Shown here: in pieces, positions 8,595 through 17,157 of the stretch | Position numbering within the stretch: the first letter of the stretch is position 1 | Layout of the letters: every line of letters begins with the position of its first letter | Assembly (NCBI RefSeq): GCF_030269445.1 | Contig: NZ_BSTJ01000001.1 | Coordinates: forward strand, 769,898-833,897 | DNA from: Actinoallomurus iriomotensis | GTDB lineage: Bacteria > Actinomycetota > Actinomycetes > Streptosporangiales > Streptosporangiaceae | Reading direction: 5' to 3' | DNA length: 64,000 nt | The notes under the pieces: generated by a model | Databases searched by the model: none | Seen by the model: the letters and a program-made list of their open reading frames with translations, nothing else | Told to the model about the DNA's origin: nothing | Translations under genes and position numbers: made by a program

Positions 8595-8853
8595 TCATGT
8601 CCTCATCGAGTGGGCGCGATCGTCCCGTGTGGGTTCTTCAGGGGGTTCTCGATCAGCGGTTCGTCGCCGCTCTTCCGCACCGCTGGAAGCGGGTGAGGGT
8701 CTTGCTCATCGGCGGAGTCCGACGGAGACCGGGGCGTCCTCACCGGTTCGGGTGTCCGCTCGATCGCCCGGCCGCGCATTGCTCCGGCTCTGCGCGGCCG
8801 CGCACATTCTCTGTCCTCGCCCGCTAACCGGGCGTGTGCATCCTCACGGGCCC
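8595..8853. other. Gene-free stretch after repeat copy B
   Basis: I see no reading frame with a believable start or family here. CGGCCGCGCA occurs twice about 30 bases apart near 8770-8805. It separates the repeat array from a small reverse-strand gene ending at 8854. Confidence 0.5.
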
Positions 8854-9045
8854 TCAGCCCTCATGCCCGGCCGCGAGGTGCTCGTCGAGCCGCGACTTGA
8901 GCTCTTCGGGGCTCAGGGCGCGGAAGAACTCGTTGCCGCGCACCGCCCACCAGTGGCCCGAACCGCCCAATCCGAACCTCCAGCCGGAGTAGTCGGACGC
9001 CAGCTCCTGAAGCCGGCCGTCCGCCGGGCCGACCATGTGCCTCAT
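8854..9045 (-). CDS. Small actinobacterial protein of unknown function
   Basis: A 63-residue acidic-ended protein: MRHMVGPADGRLQELASD, then YSGWRFGLGGSGHWWAVRGN, then a short helix SPEELKSRLDEHLAAGHE. It resembles the many small actinobacterial proteins that start LQEL..DYPGW and end in a Leu-rich helix, often near XRE/DUF397 genes, but I cannot give a function. GGAGAAGG lies six bases before the ATG at 9045; another ATG at 9051 is too close to that site. No regulator sits beside it here. Confidence 0.6.
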   Translation of the reverse strand: MRHMVGPADGRLQELASDYSGWRFGLGGSGHWWAVRGNEFFRALSPEELKSRLDEHLAAGHEG

Positions 9046-9051
9046 GCTCAT

Positions 9052-9475
9052 CCTTCTCCGAACCTCCCTACACCGCCATCCGCCACGACCAGCGCAACGG
9101 TCCCCCGAATACTTCCCCCAGGCAAGGGGGTTTGATCGCGGGATGACCGCATGTGACGCCGACAAGATCATTCTTGCGAGCAAGACGATGGCACGACGCG
9201 CCAAAGTCCAGGCAATTCGCGAGCGATGTAACTAAATCGTGACAACTGCTTGTCCTTGCGGACCTGGCGGCCGCTCGGACGCCAGTTGCAAACCCCGGTG
9301 CAAGTTTCATCGACAAACGCGCCGCAGGGCACGCGGTAGGCCTCGCCGCACGCCCCACCGAATGACCCATCGCGGCAGGTCAGAGCATAAACCGGGTGCA
9401 TCACCGTTCGATACCGTGTCGCCGGGCCGGTTCGCTCGCGAACACGCGTCGGCGTCCACCCTCATGGGACGCGAC
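9052..9475. other. Intergenic stretch without a supported gene
   Basis: This stretch separates two reverse-strand genes. Part of it (about 9150-9330) is less GC-rich than its surroundings. The only structure seen is a short CCCCC/GGGGG stem (9115-9119, 9126-9130) followed by TTT. A 78-codon reverse frame here has no family signature and is not called. Confidence 0.45.
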
Positions 9476-10528
9476 TCATCCCCCCGGTCGGCCCCGATTC
9501 GCACGGTTGTGATCAATCTCATCCCCGCCGATTCCCAGCCATTCCCTCCGGTATGTCGCCCAGTCGCGCGCACTGGTGGTCCAGTCCGCGTAGACGCCCA
9601 CCCCGTACGGTCGCCGCGGAGGGCGCGGCAAGGCGTCGATCCCCTGCCGTACGCCGCGCAGCGCGGTGGGCAGGTCCTCCGCCCACGGCGTCGTGGTCCG
9701 GTAGGTCGGCACGCCCATGAAGACCGTGACCCGGTCGCCGAGGAGGGCCAGGATCCGCTCGGTGTGGTGGGCGAAGTGCCATCCCGCGAGCGCCTGTGTC
9801 GGCGCCTCCGAGTCGTACGTCATGATCGCGAGCTGGTCGACGCGACTCGCCACGGCGCGCAGGTAGGCCCCGGTGGGCCGCGGCGGGTAGTCGATTCCCA
9901 CGCGCGGCAGCAGCGCGCGGAACACCGGCGCCTCCCAGTCCTCCAGGGGCGGCTGCTCGAGCGCCGCCGAGAGCAGCCGCCCCCGGTCACGAGTGAGCTC
10001 GTGGGTGCGGGCCAGCAGGTCGAGGAAGTCGCGGTCGCCGGAGTAGACGGGCTCGATGTCGTAGTGGATGCCGGCGAAGCCCACGGCGAGCAGCGCCCGG
10101 TCGGTGTCGAGGATCCGGGCCCGGGTCCCCGGGTCGCCGAGGTCGAGCGGGCCGCCCCCGGCGCGCTCCACCTGGCCCACGTACGCCTGGGCGCGTACCC
10201 CGGGAGCGAGGCGGCGCATCGCCGACAGCAGCTCACCGGCGTGCCGGTACCGGGACGGGGGGATCCGCCCGTCACCCTCCAGCGGTCCCGCGTGGAAGAA
10301 GACGTCGGTGATGCGGTTCGTCGCCAGGGTCGCCGCGAGCGCGCGATAGTCGGCCTCGGTGTGCGGTTCGCCGACCCACTGGTGGCGCGCCCACAGGGCG
10401 TTCGCCGTGCCCCCGTACGCCCGGGGCTCCCGCTGCCACGCGAACCAGGTCTGGGCGAAGAAGACGGCGAGCGCGCCGAGGAGCACCGCCACCGCCCACG
10501 CCGCGCACCGCAGGGTCTTCCTGATCAT
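9476..10528 (-). CDS. Membrane-anchored GH18-like (chitinase-fold) protein
   Basis: A 350-residue protein with one N-terminal membrane segment (AWAVAVLLGALAVFFAQTWF) and an external TIM-barrel-like domain. HYDIEP at residues 155-160 resembles the DxxDxDxE strand end of GH18, with D157 and E159, but the full DGxDxDxE motif is not present. QLAIMTYDSEAP near 240 and VGVYADWT late in the chain fit barrel strands of that clan. The substrate is unknown, and the shortened motif leaves catalysis uncertain. The gene starts 42 bases after a small membrane-protein gene on the same strand and is probably co-transcribed with it. Confidence 0.7.
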   Translation of the reverse strand: MIRKTLRCAAWAVAVLLGALAVFFAQTWFAWQREPRAYGGTANALWARHQWVGEPHTEADYRALAATLATNRITDVFFHAGPLEGDGRIPPSRYRHAGELLSAMRRLAPGVRAQAYVGQVERAGGGPLDLGDPGTRARILDTDRALLAVGFAGIHYDIEPVYSGDRDFLDLLARTHELTRDRGRLLSAALEQPPLEDWEAPVFRALLPRVGIDYPPRPTGAYLRAVASRVDQLAIMTYDSEAPTQALAGWHFAHHTERILALLGDRVTVFMGVPTYRTTTPWAEDLPTALRGVRQGIDALPRPPRRPYGVGVYADWTTSARDWATYRREWLGIGGDEIDHNRANRGRPGG

Positions 10529-10570
10529 CTCCGGTGAGACGTGCGGAGCGTGCCGGGGGTTCGGCCCGGA

Positions 10571-11011
10571 TCAGCGGTGGCGCGGCTCGGTCACGGTCGT
10601 GTAGGTGGTCACCGGCGCGCCTCCACCGAGTTTGCGCAGTTGGAACATGCGGAGCTCGAGCAGCGCGGAGCCCAGCGCCCAGATGACGGCGTACAGCACG
10701 ACCGCTGCGACACACCGGCGCAGCAGCGGATGACGCCGGCGCGGCGGCGCGGGCGCGGGCGGCCAGTCGGGCCCGTAGTCCATGAACCGGCTCGTGTCGT
10801 CGGCGTCCCGGCGCCGGATGGGCGCGCGGCTCGCCAGCCGGGCGGCGCGCTCCAGGAGCGCGGAGAACCGGCCCTGTTCGCGGATACGGGCCAGCGACAC
10901 CCGCCGTACGGCCGGGCTCGCGGCGGCGGACGCGGGCGGTCCGGTCTCCTCGTCCCGTACGCGGCCGGACCGACGGATGTCCGGACGGCGACGAGGCGTC
11001 CAGCAGGCCAT
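10571..11011 (-). CDS. Hypothetical single-pass membrane protein
   Basis: About 146 residues if the ATG at 11011 is used (MACWTPRRRPDIRR); a GTG at 11032 is also possible. An Arg-rich cytoplasmic part is followed by RFMDYGPDWPPAPAPP, a single membrane helix (CVAAVVLYAVIWALGSALLE) and a short tail ending VTTYTTVTEPRHR. No family is recognised. It lies directly upstream of the GH18-like gene on the same strand, so it may help anchor or export that protein. Start choice is uncertain. Confidence 0.55.
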   Translation of the reverse strand: MACWTPRRRPDIRRSGRVRDEETGPPASAAASPAVRRVSLARIREQGRFSALLERAARLASRAPIRRRDADDTSRFMDYGPDWPPAPAPPRRRHPLLRRCVAAVVLYAVIWALGSALLELRMFQLRKLGGGAPVTTYTTVTEPRHR

Positions 11012-11125
11012 GGCCTCCCCCGGCGTCTCCACTGGAACCGGAGCGCGGGACCTGCGCTCCGGTGCATCGATCCTTACCCGGCTCGAAGCCTCGTTAGTCT
11101 CTCGCGTCGCCGGTCCGAGCGGGAG

Positions 11126-12154
11126 TCAGAAGACCGGGATGATGTCCTGCGGATCGATGTTCGAGACGTCGACGCCGCCGATGTCGAGTTCGGGAATGGC
11201 CGGGAAGGCGATCCCCCAGCGTTCGACGATGGCCCGGACGCGGGCCATCGCGACGCGCCAGTTCTCCGCCTGCTCTTCGAAGGACAGCACGCCGAGACCC
11301 GCGTCGCGGGCGTAGGACATCAGCACCCGGTGGTTGGGCAGGAAGTACGGCGGCAGGTCCCAGAAGCCCTCGGGCGGCTCCCACAGGATCATCGACAGGA
11401 AGACGAAGCCGGCCCGGAGCTGCTTGGTGATCAGGCCGCGGGTGTCGTCGGTCAGGCCCGGCCACTCGTTCTCCAGAATGGTCATGCAGATCTGCAGGTG
11501 ACGTGACTCGTCGCGGCCGATGCGCTGGAACATCTCCCCGAAGACGGGGTGCCGGGTGCCCGAGGCCATCCCGCGGAACAGGGTGGAGGCGGCCATCTCC
11601 CCCATCATGAAGCTGGTGAACAGCACCGGGAGCGAGTAGCGGGTGACGGCGGTGGTGTAGCCGTTCCAGTAGCGCCCGCCGTTGTGGTACAGCCAGCCGA
11701 TGTTGTTGTGCGCGGCCTTCTCCAGGTCCGTCTTGGGCTCCCAGTCGAGCGGCCCGCCGGGCCACAGCCTGGCGATCGTCCGCTGGCAGCACTCCTCGTG
11801 GTTCATCTCGTCGCGCGTGATCGAGAAGAAGCACTTGCGGACCGGGTCCTCCTCGTGCTTCTCGAACGCCTGGATCGTGGCGCGCGCGAAGACCGCCGGC
11901 CCGGACGCGTCGAAGTTGGCCAGCACCGAGAACCAGTACATGATCCCGAGCCGTTGCTCGACGGTGAAGTCCTCCGGCCGCAGCTCGTTCCAGGGCAGGT
12001 CGGCGGGGTTCCAGACGACGCGCTTGGACTTCTCGTAGATCGCCGCGAGCTTGTCGGTCTCGACGTGCCACTCCATCGGATAGATGTTCGGCTGCGGCAC
12101 GTCGGGCGCGGGCCAGAAGCCGCCCTCGGGGATCGTCAGCTTCCTGTCATCCAT
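11126..12154 (-). CDS. Ferritin-like diiron protein (possible oxygenase)
   Basis: A 342-residue helical protein with the ligands of a carboxylate-bridged diiron site: E116-M-N-H119, E186 in MMGEMAAS, and E216-S-R-H219. An early helix (about 70-100) probably supplies the first glutamate. Such sites serve in ribonucleotide reductase R2-like and AurF-like N-oxygenases; the substrate here is not known. Its start overlaps the end of the EamA transporter by eight bases (12147-12154), so the two are translationally coupled and likely form one unit under the MocR regulator at 13126. Confidence 0.8.
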   Translation of the reverse strand: MDDRKLTIPEGGFWPAPDVPQPNIYPMEWHVETDKLAAIYEKSKRVVWNPADLPWNELRPEDFTVEQRLGIMYWFSVLANFDASGPAVFARATIQAFEKHEEDPVRKCFFSITRDEMNHEECCQRTIARLWPGGPLDWEPKTDLEKAAHNNIGWLYHNGGRYWNGYTTAVTRYSLPVLFTSFMMGEMAASTLFRGMASGTRHPVFGEMFQRIGRDESRHLQICMTILENEWPGLTDDTRGLITKQLRAGFVFLSMILWEPPEGFWDLPPYFLPNHRVLMSYARDAGLGVLSFEEQAENWRVAMARVRAIVERWGIAFPAIPELDIGGVDVSNIDPQDIIPVF

Positions 12155-13127
12155 CCGCCGCTCCTCGTCGCGAGACAGCCCCTGGTGCCACCGTACGTCG
12201 GCCCGTGGTCGACGCCGTCCTCTCCCGCGAGACCCGTGCGCGCTGGGCGAGCAGGACGCACACCAGCACGCCGGCCGCGGCCGTCACCGTGCTCATTCCC
12301 GCGTGCTCGCCGAGCAACAGCCACGACCAGACCAGAGTCAGGAGCGGCTGGGCCAGCTGCACCTGGCTCGCCCGGGCGACCCCGGCCCTGGCCAGGCCGG
12401 AGTACCAGGCGAAGAACCCCAGGAACATCGACACCGCCGCGAGGTAGGCCAGGCCCGCCACGGCCGGGGGGCTCCAGCGCGGCGGCTCGGCGGCGATCAG
12501 CACGGCCGTGACCGGCACGGTCACGGGCGCCGCGAGGATCAGCGCCCAGCTCACCACCGCGCCGCCGGGCATGGTCCGCGCGAGGCGCCCGCCCTCGGCG
12601 TACCCCAGCCCCGCGGTCACCAGCGCGCCGAACAGGAACAGGTCCGCGGCCGAGAGACGCCCCGGACCGTTCCGCAGCGTGAAGGCCACCACGCAGCCCG
12701 CGCCGGCCACGCTCGCGGTCCAGAAGAACCACGACGGCCGCTCCCCCACGCGTACGACGGCGAAGACGGCCGTGGTGACGGGCAGCAGCCCCACCACCAC
12801 GGCGGCGTGCGAGGCGGAGGCGCCGTGGCCGAGCGCGAGGGTGGACAGCACCGGGAAGCCGAAGACGACGCCGACCGCGACCACCGCCAGCGCGACCCAC
12901 TGCCGTCCGCGCGGGCGCGGCGCGCGCGTGAGGCGCAGCGCGACCACGGCCAGCACGGCCGCGATCGCGGCCCGCCCCAGGCCGATCGTGTACGGGCCGA
13001 AGCCGCGCAGCGCGAGGGCGGTGGCCGGCAGGGTGAAGGAGAAGGCCAGGACGCCGAGGGCCGCGGCGGCGAGCCCGCCGGAAGGCGCTATCGAGGGGGA
13101 GGCAGTAGCGCTATCGTCATCTTTCAT
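12147..13127 (-). CDS. EamA/DMT-type transporter
   Basis: A 326-residue protein with about ten hydrophobic helices in two EamA repeats, ending in a basic tail. It probably exports a small metabolite. The ATG at 13127 is chosen because everything upstream on this strand lies inside the divergent MocR gene; its CATG is shared with the MocR start. No ribosome site is seen. TATCGT on the reverse strand (13138-13133) ends five bases before the ATG, so the message may be leaderless. The 3' end overlaps the diiron gene. Confidence 0.85.
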   Translation of the reverse strand: MKDDDSATASPSIAPSGGLAAAALGVLAFSFTLPATALALRGFGPYTIGLGRAAIAAVLAVVALRLTRAPRPRGRQWVALAVVAVGVVFGFPVLSTLALGHGASASHAAVVVGLLPVTTAVFAVVRVGERPSWFFWTASVAGAGCVVAFTLRNGPGRLSAADLFLFGALVTAGLGYAEGGRLARTMPGGAVVSWALILAAPVTVPVTAVLIAAEPPRWSPPAVAGLAYLAAVSMFLGFFAWYSGLARAGVARASQVQLAQPLLTLVWSWLLLGEHAGMSTVTAAAGVLVCVLLAQRARVSRERTASTTGRRTVAPGAVSRRGAADG

Positions 13128-13140
13128 GGAAGACGATAGC
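13110..13140. promoter_or_regulatory. Inverted repeat around a shared CATG: MocR operator and divergent promoters
   Basis: GCTATCGTC (13110-13118) and GACGATAGC (13132-13140) form a perfect 9-bp inverted repeat centred on CATG (13125-13128), which is the start codon of both divergent genes. Related half-sites GCTATCG (13087-13093) and AGTATCG (13141-13147) lie outside it. TATCGT within each arm also fits a -10 element for the gene reading away from it. A regulator bound here would block both promoters; that is inference. Confidence 0.7.
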
Positions 13141-14523
13141 AGTATCGCCACGCTCGCCGCCGAGCTGCGCGGCGCCGTGGCGAGGCTGCGGCCCGGCGAC
13201 CGCCTGCCCTCGAGCCGCGCGCTCATGGCCCGCCACCAGGTCAGCCCGGTCACGGTGTCGCGGGCGATCGGGCTGCTCAGCGCGGAGGGCTTGGTCGTGA
13301 CCCGCCCCGGCAGCGGCACGTACGTGGCGGAGCGCGCCGTCCCCCGCGCCCCCGCGGACCTCTCCTACGGCTGGCAGGCCGTGACGCTCGCCGACCGCAC
13401 GGTGGACGCGGCAGGCGTGCTGGGCCTGCTGTCGGCGCCCGCCGACGGAGTGATCGCACTGAGCGGCGGCTACCTCCCGCCGGAGCTCCAGCCCGGGCAG
13501 GCGCTGGCCACGGCCGCCGCGCGCGCGGTACGGCGGCCGGGGGCGTGGGAGCGCCCGCCGCTCTACGGGCTGCGGGGGCTGCGGGAGTGGTTCGCCCGCA
13601 CCGCCGGCGGCGACGTGACGGCGGCCGACGTCACCGTCACCGGCGGCGGGCAGGCCGCCGTGACGCTCGCCCTGCGGGCGCTGCTGCCGCCCGGCGCGCC
13701 GCTGCTGGTCGAGTCGCCGACCTATCCGGGCGCGCTGGACGCGGCGCGGGCGGCGGGGCTGCGGCCCGTCCCCGTGCCGGTCGACCATGACGGCCTGCGC
13801 ACGGAGCTGCTCGCCGACGCGTTCGCCGCCACCGGCGCGCGGGCCGTCTACTGCCAGCCGACCTTCCACAACCCGACCGGCGCCGTGCTCGCCCCGGAAC
13901 GCCGGACGCGGGTGCTCGACGTGGCGCGCGCCGCGGGGGCGTTCGTGATCGAGGACGACTTCGCCCGCCACCTGGCGATCGATCCGCCGCCGCCGTCGCT
14001 GGTCTCCGCCGACCGCGAGGGCCGGGTCGTGCACATCTCCTCGCTGACGAAGGCGACCGCGCCGAGCGTACGGGTCGCCGCCGTGGTCGCCCGCGGCCCG
14101 GTGGCCGAGCGCATCCGGGCGACCCAGCTGGTCGACTCCTTCTTCGTCGCCCGGCCGCTCCAGGAGACCGCGCTCGAGCTCGTCGGGTCTCCCGCGTGGC
14201 CGCGCCACCTACGCGCCGTGAGCGAGGCGCTGCGGCGGCGGCGCGACGCGCTCGTGTCCGCGATGGCCGCGCACGGCCTGCGCCCGATCCTCGTGCCGCG
14301 CGGCGGCCTGCACGTGTGGACGGCGCTGCCGGCCGGCACGGACGACGTGGCGCTCGCCGAGGCCGCGCTCCGCGCGGGCGTGCTCGTCAGCGCGGGCCGC
14401 CGCTACTTCCCCGCCGAGCCGGCCGGGCCGCACGTACGGCTGAGTCACGGATCGCCCGGCGGCGAGGCCGAGTTCGCCCGTGGCGTGGCGATCCTGGCCG
14501 GCCTGCTCGCCGAGAACGGGTAG
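13126..14523 (+). CDS. MocR/GntR-family regulator with aminotransferase-like domain
   Basis: A 465-residue protein. A GntR winged helix (residues about 1-75, GDRLPSSRALMARHQVSPVT) is fused to a fold-type I PLP domain: FHNPTGAVLAPERR, the aspartate region EDDFARHL, and the PLP lysine in SSLTKATAPSVR. Family members sense PLP or amino compounds and control a neighbouring gene. The divergent EamA-diiron unit is the obvious target. The start ATG shares CATG with the EamA start and lacks a ribosome site, consistent with a leaderless transcript. Confidence 0.92.
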   Translation: MEDDSSIATLAAELRGAVARLRPGDRLPSSRALMARHQVSPVTVSRAIGLLSAEGLVVTRPGSGTYVAERAVPRAPADLSYGWQAVTLADRTVDAAGVLGLLSAPADGVIALSGGYLPPELQPGQALATAAARAVRRPGAWERPPLYGLRGLREWFARTAGGDVTAADVTVTGGGQAAVTLALRALLPPGAPLLVESPTYPGALDAARAAGLRPVPVPVDHDGLRTELLADAFAATGARAVYCQPTFHNPTGAVLAPERRTRVLDVARAAGAFVIEDDFARHLAIDPPPPSLVSADREGRVVHISSLTKATAPSVRVAAVVARGPVAERIRATQLVDSFFVARPLQETALELVGSPAWPRHLRAVSEALRRRRDALVSAMAAHGLRPILVPRGGLHVWTALPAGTDDVALAEAALRAGVLVSAGRRYFPAEPAGPHVRLSHGSPGGEAEFARGVAILAGLLAENG

Positions 14524-14586
14524 TCTCCGGCGACCGGTGACCGGCGTTCGCCGGTGTCGCCGGCCGTCGTCAGCGAGGAGGGGCGG

Positions 14587-15102
14587 ATGAGCGGCCCGGA
14601 GCACGCGCTGCTGGTGCGCGACTTCGTCAACACCTACGACATGCAGTGCGACATCGAGGAGTTCGGCGCACCCTCCGACCTCAGCGGCTGGTTGGCCGAG
14701 CGCGGCCTGGTGGCGTCCGGCGCGTCCGCGAACGAGTCCGACCTGGGCCTGGCGGTCGCGCTGCGCGAGGGACTGCGGACGGCGATGATCGACCGGCCAC
14801 GGCCGGAGCTGGAGGGCCTGCTCGCCGCCCTGCCGGTACGCGTGTCGCTCGACGGTCCCCGGCTGGTACCGCTCCATCGCGGGGTTCGCGGCGGACTCGC
14901 CCGGGTGGCGGCGGCGGTCATGGCGAGTGCGGCCGACGGCACGTGGGAACGCCTCAAGGCGTGCCGGGCGACGGGGTGCCGCTGGGCGTTCCTCGACACC
15001 TCCAAGAACCGCTCCCGCGCGTGGTGTTCGATGCGCATGTGCGGCAACCGCACCAAGACCCGCGCGTACCGCGAACGCCGGCGCCGGGACGCGGTGCCCT
15101 AG
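14587..15102 (+). CDS. CGNR zinc-finger protein (ABATE domain)
   Basis: A 171-residue protein of the actinobacterial CGNR family. The N-terminal stress-sensor-like ABATE domain (LLVRDFVNTYDMQ) is followed by a C-terminal zinc finger: CRATGCRWAFLDTSKNRSR, then CSMRMCGNRTKTRAYR. The two Cys pairs and CGNR motif are intact. These proteins are thought to be transcription regulators. The ATG at 14587 has GAGGAGGGGCGG just upstream. It lies 63 bases after the MocR gene on the same strand. Confidence 0.9.
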   Translation: MSGPEHALLVRDFVNTYDMQCDIEEFGAPSDLSGWLAERGLVASGASANESDLGLAVALREGLRTAMIDRPRPELEGLLAALPVRVSLDGPRLVPLHRGVRGGLARVAAAVMASAADGTWERLKACRATGCRWAFLDTSKNRSRAWCSMRMCGNRTKTRAYRERRRRDAVP

Positions 15103-15140
15103 AGTGCCACTCGCCGTCAATCAGGGAACGGAAGCGGGCG

Positions 15141-15677
15141 TTGAGCGTAGTAGGGGTACGAGCGGCCTATCCGGGCGACGTCGAGGCCGTCGCGGACATC
15201 CAGGTGCGCGCCTGGCGCGAGGGCTACGGCGCGGTCATCCCGCCGGCGGCGCTGGCCGAGATGACCGGGCCGGAGGCGCTCGGCCTGTGGCGCGAGCGCT
15301 GGGCCGAGGCGGTCGCGGCGCCGCCCAGCCCCCGGCACCGGCTGCTCGTGGCCGTCGACGAGGGCGTCATCACGGGCTTCGCGGCGCACGCCCCGGCCGG
15401 CGACCCCGACCAGGACCCCGCGACGACCGGTGAGCTCCTGACGCTGCTGGTCGACCCGTCGCGGCGGCGGGCGGGCCACGGCAGCAGGCTGCTCGCCGCG
15501 ACCGTGGACCATCTGCGCGACGACGGCTGCACGACGGCGGTCGCCTGGGTGTTCGCGGCCGACGACGTGCTGCGGGCCTTCCTCGTGTCGGCCGGCTGGG
15601 CGCCGGACGGCGCCCACAGCAAGGTCGACATGGGGGAACCCGTCGCGATGGTCCGCCTCCACACCGCCATCGCCTGA
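15141..15677 (+). CDS. GNAT-family N-acetyltransferase
   Basis: A 178-residue GNAT protein. VRAAYPGDVEAVADIQVRAW is the usual N-terminal strand and helix. LTLLVDPSRRRAGHGSRLLA is the acetyl-CoA-binding motif A (R/Q-x-x-G-x-G/A), and VFAADDVLRAFLVSAGW follows as motif B. The acceptor is unknown. The start is taken as TTG at 15141 because no ATG or GTG lies nearer the conserved block; the ribosome site is weak. It follows the CGNR gene by 38 bases. Confidence 0.85.
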   Translation: MSVVGVRAAYPGDVEAVADIQVRAWREGYGAVIPPAALAEMTGPEALGLWRERWAEAVAAPPSPRHRLLVAVDEGVITGFAAHAPAGDPDQDPATTGELLTLLVDPSRRRAGHGSRLLAATVDHLRDDGCTTAVAWVFAADDVLRAFLVSAGWAPDGAHSKVDMGEPVAMVRLHTAIA

Positions 15678-15818
15678 TCCACGGGCTTGAACCCTCCGCT
15701 GCGCCGCGCGGGCGATGTGGCGGGACCACGGCTAAGAACTCGGGCGGAACCTGCCGTGGCCCGCGGGCCGGATGCGCGAACTGCTGAACCACCTCGAGCG
15801 GGCTCGGGAGTCCGGCGT
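15678..15818. pseudogene. Intergenic stretch with a possible gene-end fragment
   Basis: Between the convergent GNAT and ung genes, an in-frame piece (15754-15822) reads LPWPAGRMRELLNHLERARE and ends SGV then TAG. An in-frame TAA lies just before it and no start or domain is visible upstream. It could be the tail of a lost gene, or chance. Confidence 0.25.
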
Positions 15819-16511
15819 CTAGAAGATCTTCTGGTCGAGGGTCCAGTCGATCTCCGGGCGGCCGGCGTCGGTCAGCGCCTTGTTGACGGCGCTGAACGGG
15901 CGCGTGCCGAGGAAGCCGCGAGGGTTCATCGGGCTGGGGTGGCCGGCCTCCAGGACGACGTGCCGGGGGTTGGTGACGAGGTCGCGCTTCTTGCGCGCGT
16001 ACGCGCCCCAGAGCACGAACACGATGCGCTCGTCCGTCGCGTCCAGGGCCCGGATCACCGCGTCGGTGAACTCCTCCCAGCCCTTGCCCGCGTGCGAGCC
16101 CGCCTTGCCGGCGCGTACGGTCAGGACCGCGTTGAGCAGCAGCACGCCCCGCTCCGCCCACGGCGTCAGGTCGCCGCCGGCCGGCATCGGGACGCCGAGG
16201 TCGTCGCGCAACTCCTTGAAGACGTTGCGGAGCGACGGCGGCACGCGCACGCCCTCGCGGACGCTGAAGCTCAGCCCGTGGGCCTGCCCGGGGCCGTGGT
16301 AGGGGTCCTGGCCGAGGATCAGCACCCGTACGTCGTCCGGCGAGCACAGCCGGAACGCGTTGAACAGGTCGGGCAGCGCGGGGTAGACGACCTGTCCGTC
16401 GTACTCGGCGGCCACGAAGTCGCCGAGGCACCGCGTGGCCTCGGCGTCGAGCAACGGCTCGATCAGGTCACGCCACTTGTCCGGCAGGAACTCGAGGAGA
16501 TCGAAGGGCAT
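15819..16511 (-). CDS. ung: Uracil-DNA glycosylase
   Basis: Ung removes uracil from DNA to start base-excision repair. The 230-residue protein carries the water-activating motif GQDPYHGPGQAHGLSFSV near residue 65, LLNAVLTVRAG in the middle, and the uracil-binding loop HPSPMNPRGF near the end. Length is normal. TAGTTT (16523-16518) lies six bases before the ATG with no ribosome site, so the transcript may be leaderless. Confidence 0.96.
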   Translation of the reverse strand: MPFDLLEFLPDKWRDLIEPLLDAEATRCLGDFVAAEYDGQVVYPALPDLFNAFRLCSPDDVRVLILGQDPYHGPGQAHGLSFSVREGVRVPPSLRNVFKELRDDLGVPMPAGGDLTPWAERGVLLLNAVLTVRAGKAGSHAGKGWEEFTDAVIRALDATDERIVFVLWGAYARKKRDLVTNPRHVVLEAGHPSPMNPRGFLGTRPFSAVNKALTDAGRPEIDWTLDQKIF

Positions 16512-16547
16512 GTGCCGAAACTAACAGTGCCCACCGACAACGGACGC

Positions 16548-17018
16548 TCAGAACCGCGGATCGTCCGGGCCCGCGTCGTCCTCCTGCAGACGGGTCACGG
16601 TGTCGAGCAGGAACCGGCGTACGGCGGCCTCGTCGGCGGGCGCCAGATGGTCGAGCAGGGGCTCGATCTGACGGTCGGCCGCGTCCTGCACCTGCCGGAG
16701 GTGGCGGTGGCCGCTCTCGGTGAGCGCCAGGCGTACGAGCCGGCGGTCGGAGTCGTCGCGGCACCGCACGATCCAGCCGGAACGTGCCAGGTGCTCTACC
16801 GTGTGATTGAGGGTCGAGGGCGCCACGCCACAGCGACGGGCCAGCTCACGCTGGGTCAGCGCGTAGCCCTGTTCGAGGTAGGCCAGCACCGCCAGACCGT
16901 GCGGCGTCAGGCCGTGACTCCCCATGAAGCGCTGCCGGCGCAGGGCCACGACATGACCGGCCACCGCCAGCAGACGGGACAGCGACATGTGTTCGGGGTC
17001 GGCCTCGGAGGCGCGCAC
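16548..17018 (-). CDS. MarR-family transcriptional regulator
   Basis: A 156-residue winged-helix protein. It has a helical dimer start, the recognition region YALTQRELARRCGVAPSTLN, and the wing RCRDDSDRRLVRLALTESG. It diverges from an MFS drug-type exporter, the usual arrangement in which MarR represses the pump. I chose GTG at 17018 because GACAAT (17030-17025) ends six bases before it, typical of a leaderless start; an inner ATG at 16988 would cut the first helix. Upstream ATGs run into the MFS gene. Confidence 0.88.
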   Translation of the reverse strand: MRASEADPEHMSLSRLLAVAGHVVALRRQRFMGSHGLTPHGLAVLAYLEQGYALTQRELARRCGVAPSTLNHTVEHLARSGWIVRCRDDSDRRLVRLALTESGHRHLRQVQDAADRQIEPLLDHLAPADEAAVRRFLLDTVTRLQEDDAGPDDPRF

Positions 17019-17101
17019 GGCGACATTGTCCGTGCTCAGCGCCCGCGTGGCCAGAGGGCGACCCGGATCAGGGGGATCGAGGGGCGGGGGTAGGTTGAAA
17101 G

Positions 17102-17112
17102 CGAACCGTTCG
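17102..17112. promoter_or_regulatory. Likely MarR operator in the MFS promoter
   Basis: CGAACCGTTCG is a perfect 5-1-5 palindrome. It lies right after TTGAAA (17095-17100), a possible -35 for the MFS gene, in the spacer before a weak -10 (GAACCA, 17118). It also lies upstream of the divergent marR promoter, so one site could serve both. Confidence 0.45.
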
Positions 17113-17157
17113 GCGGCGAACCATCGCCCACACTCAGGCAGGTCCACCCGAATCCCC

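Noticed and set aside
9115-9130. Terminator CCCCC/GGGGG followed by TTT
   Set aside because: The five-base stem is short and no gene ends just upstream on that strand.
9168-9404. Cys-rich 78-codon reverse frame, possibly a peptide gene
   Set aside because: No ribosome site, family or partner genes; the cysteines show no leader or processing pattern.
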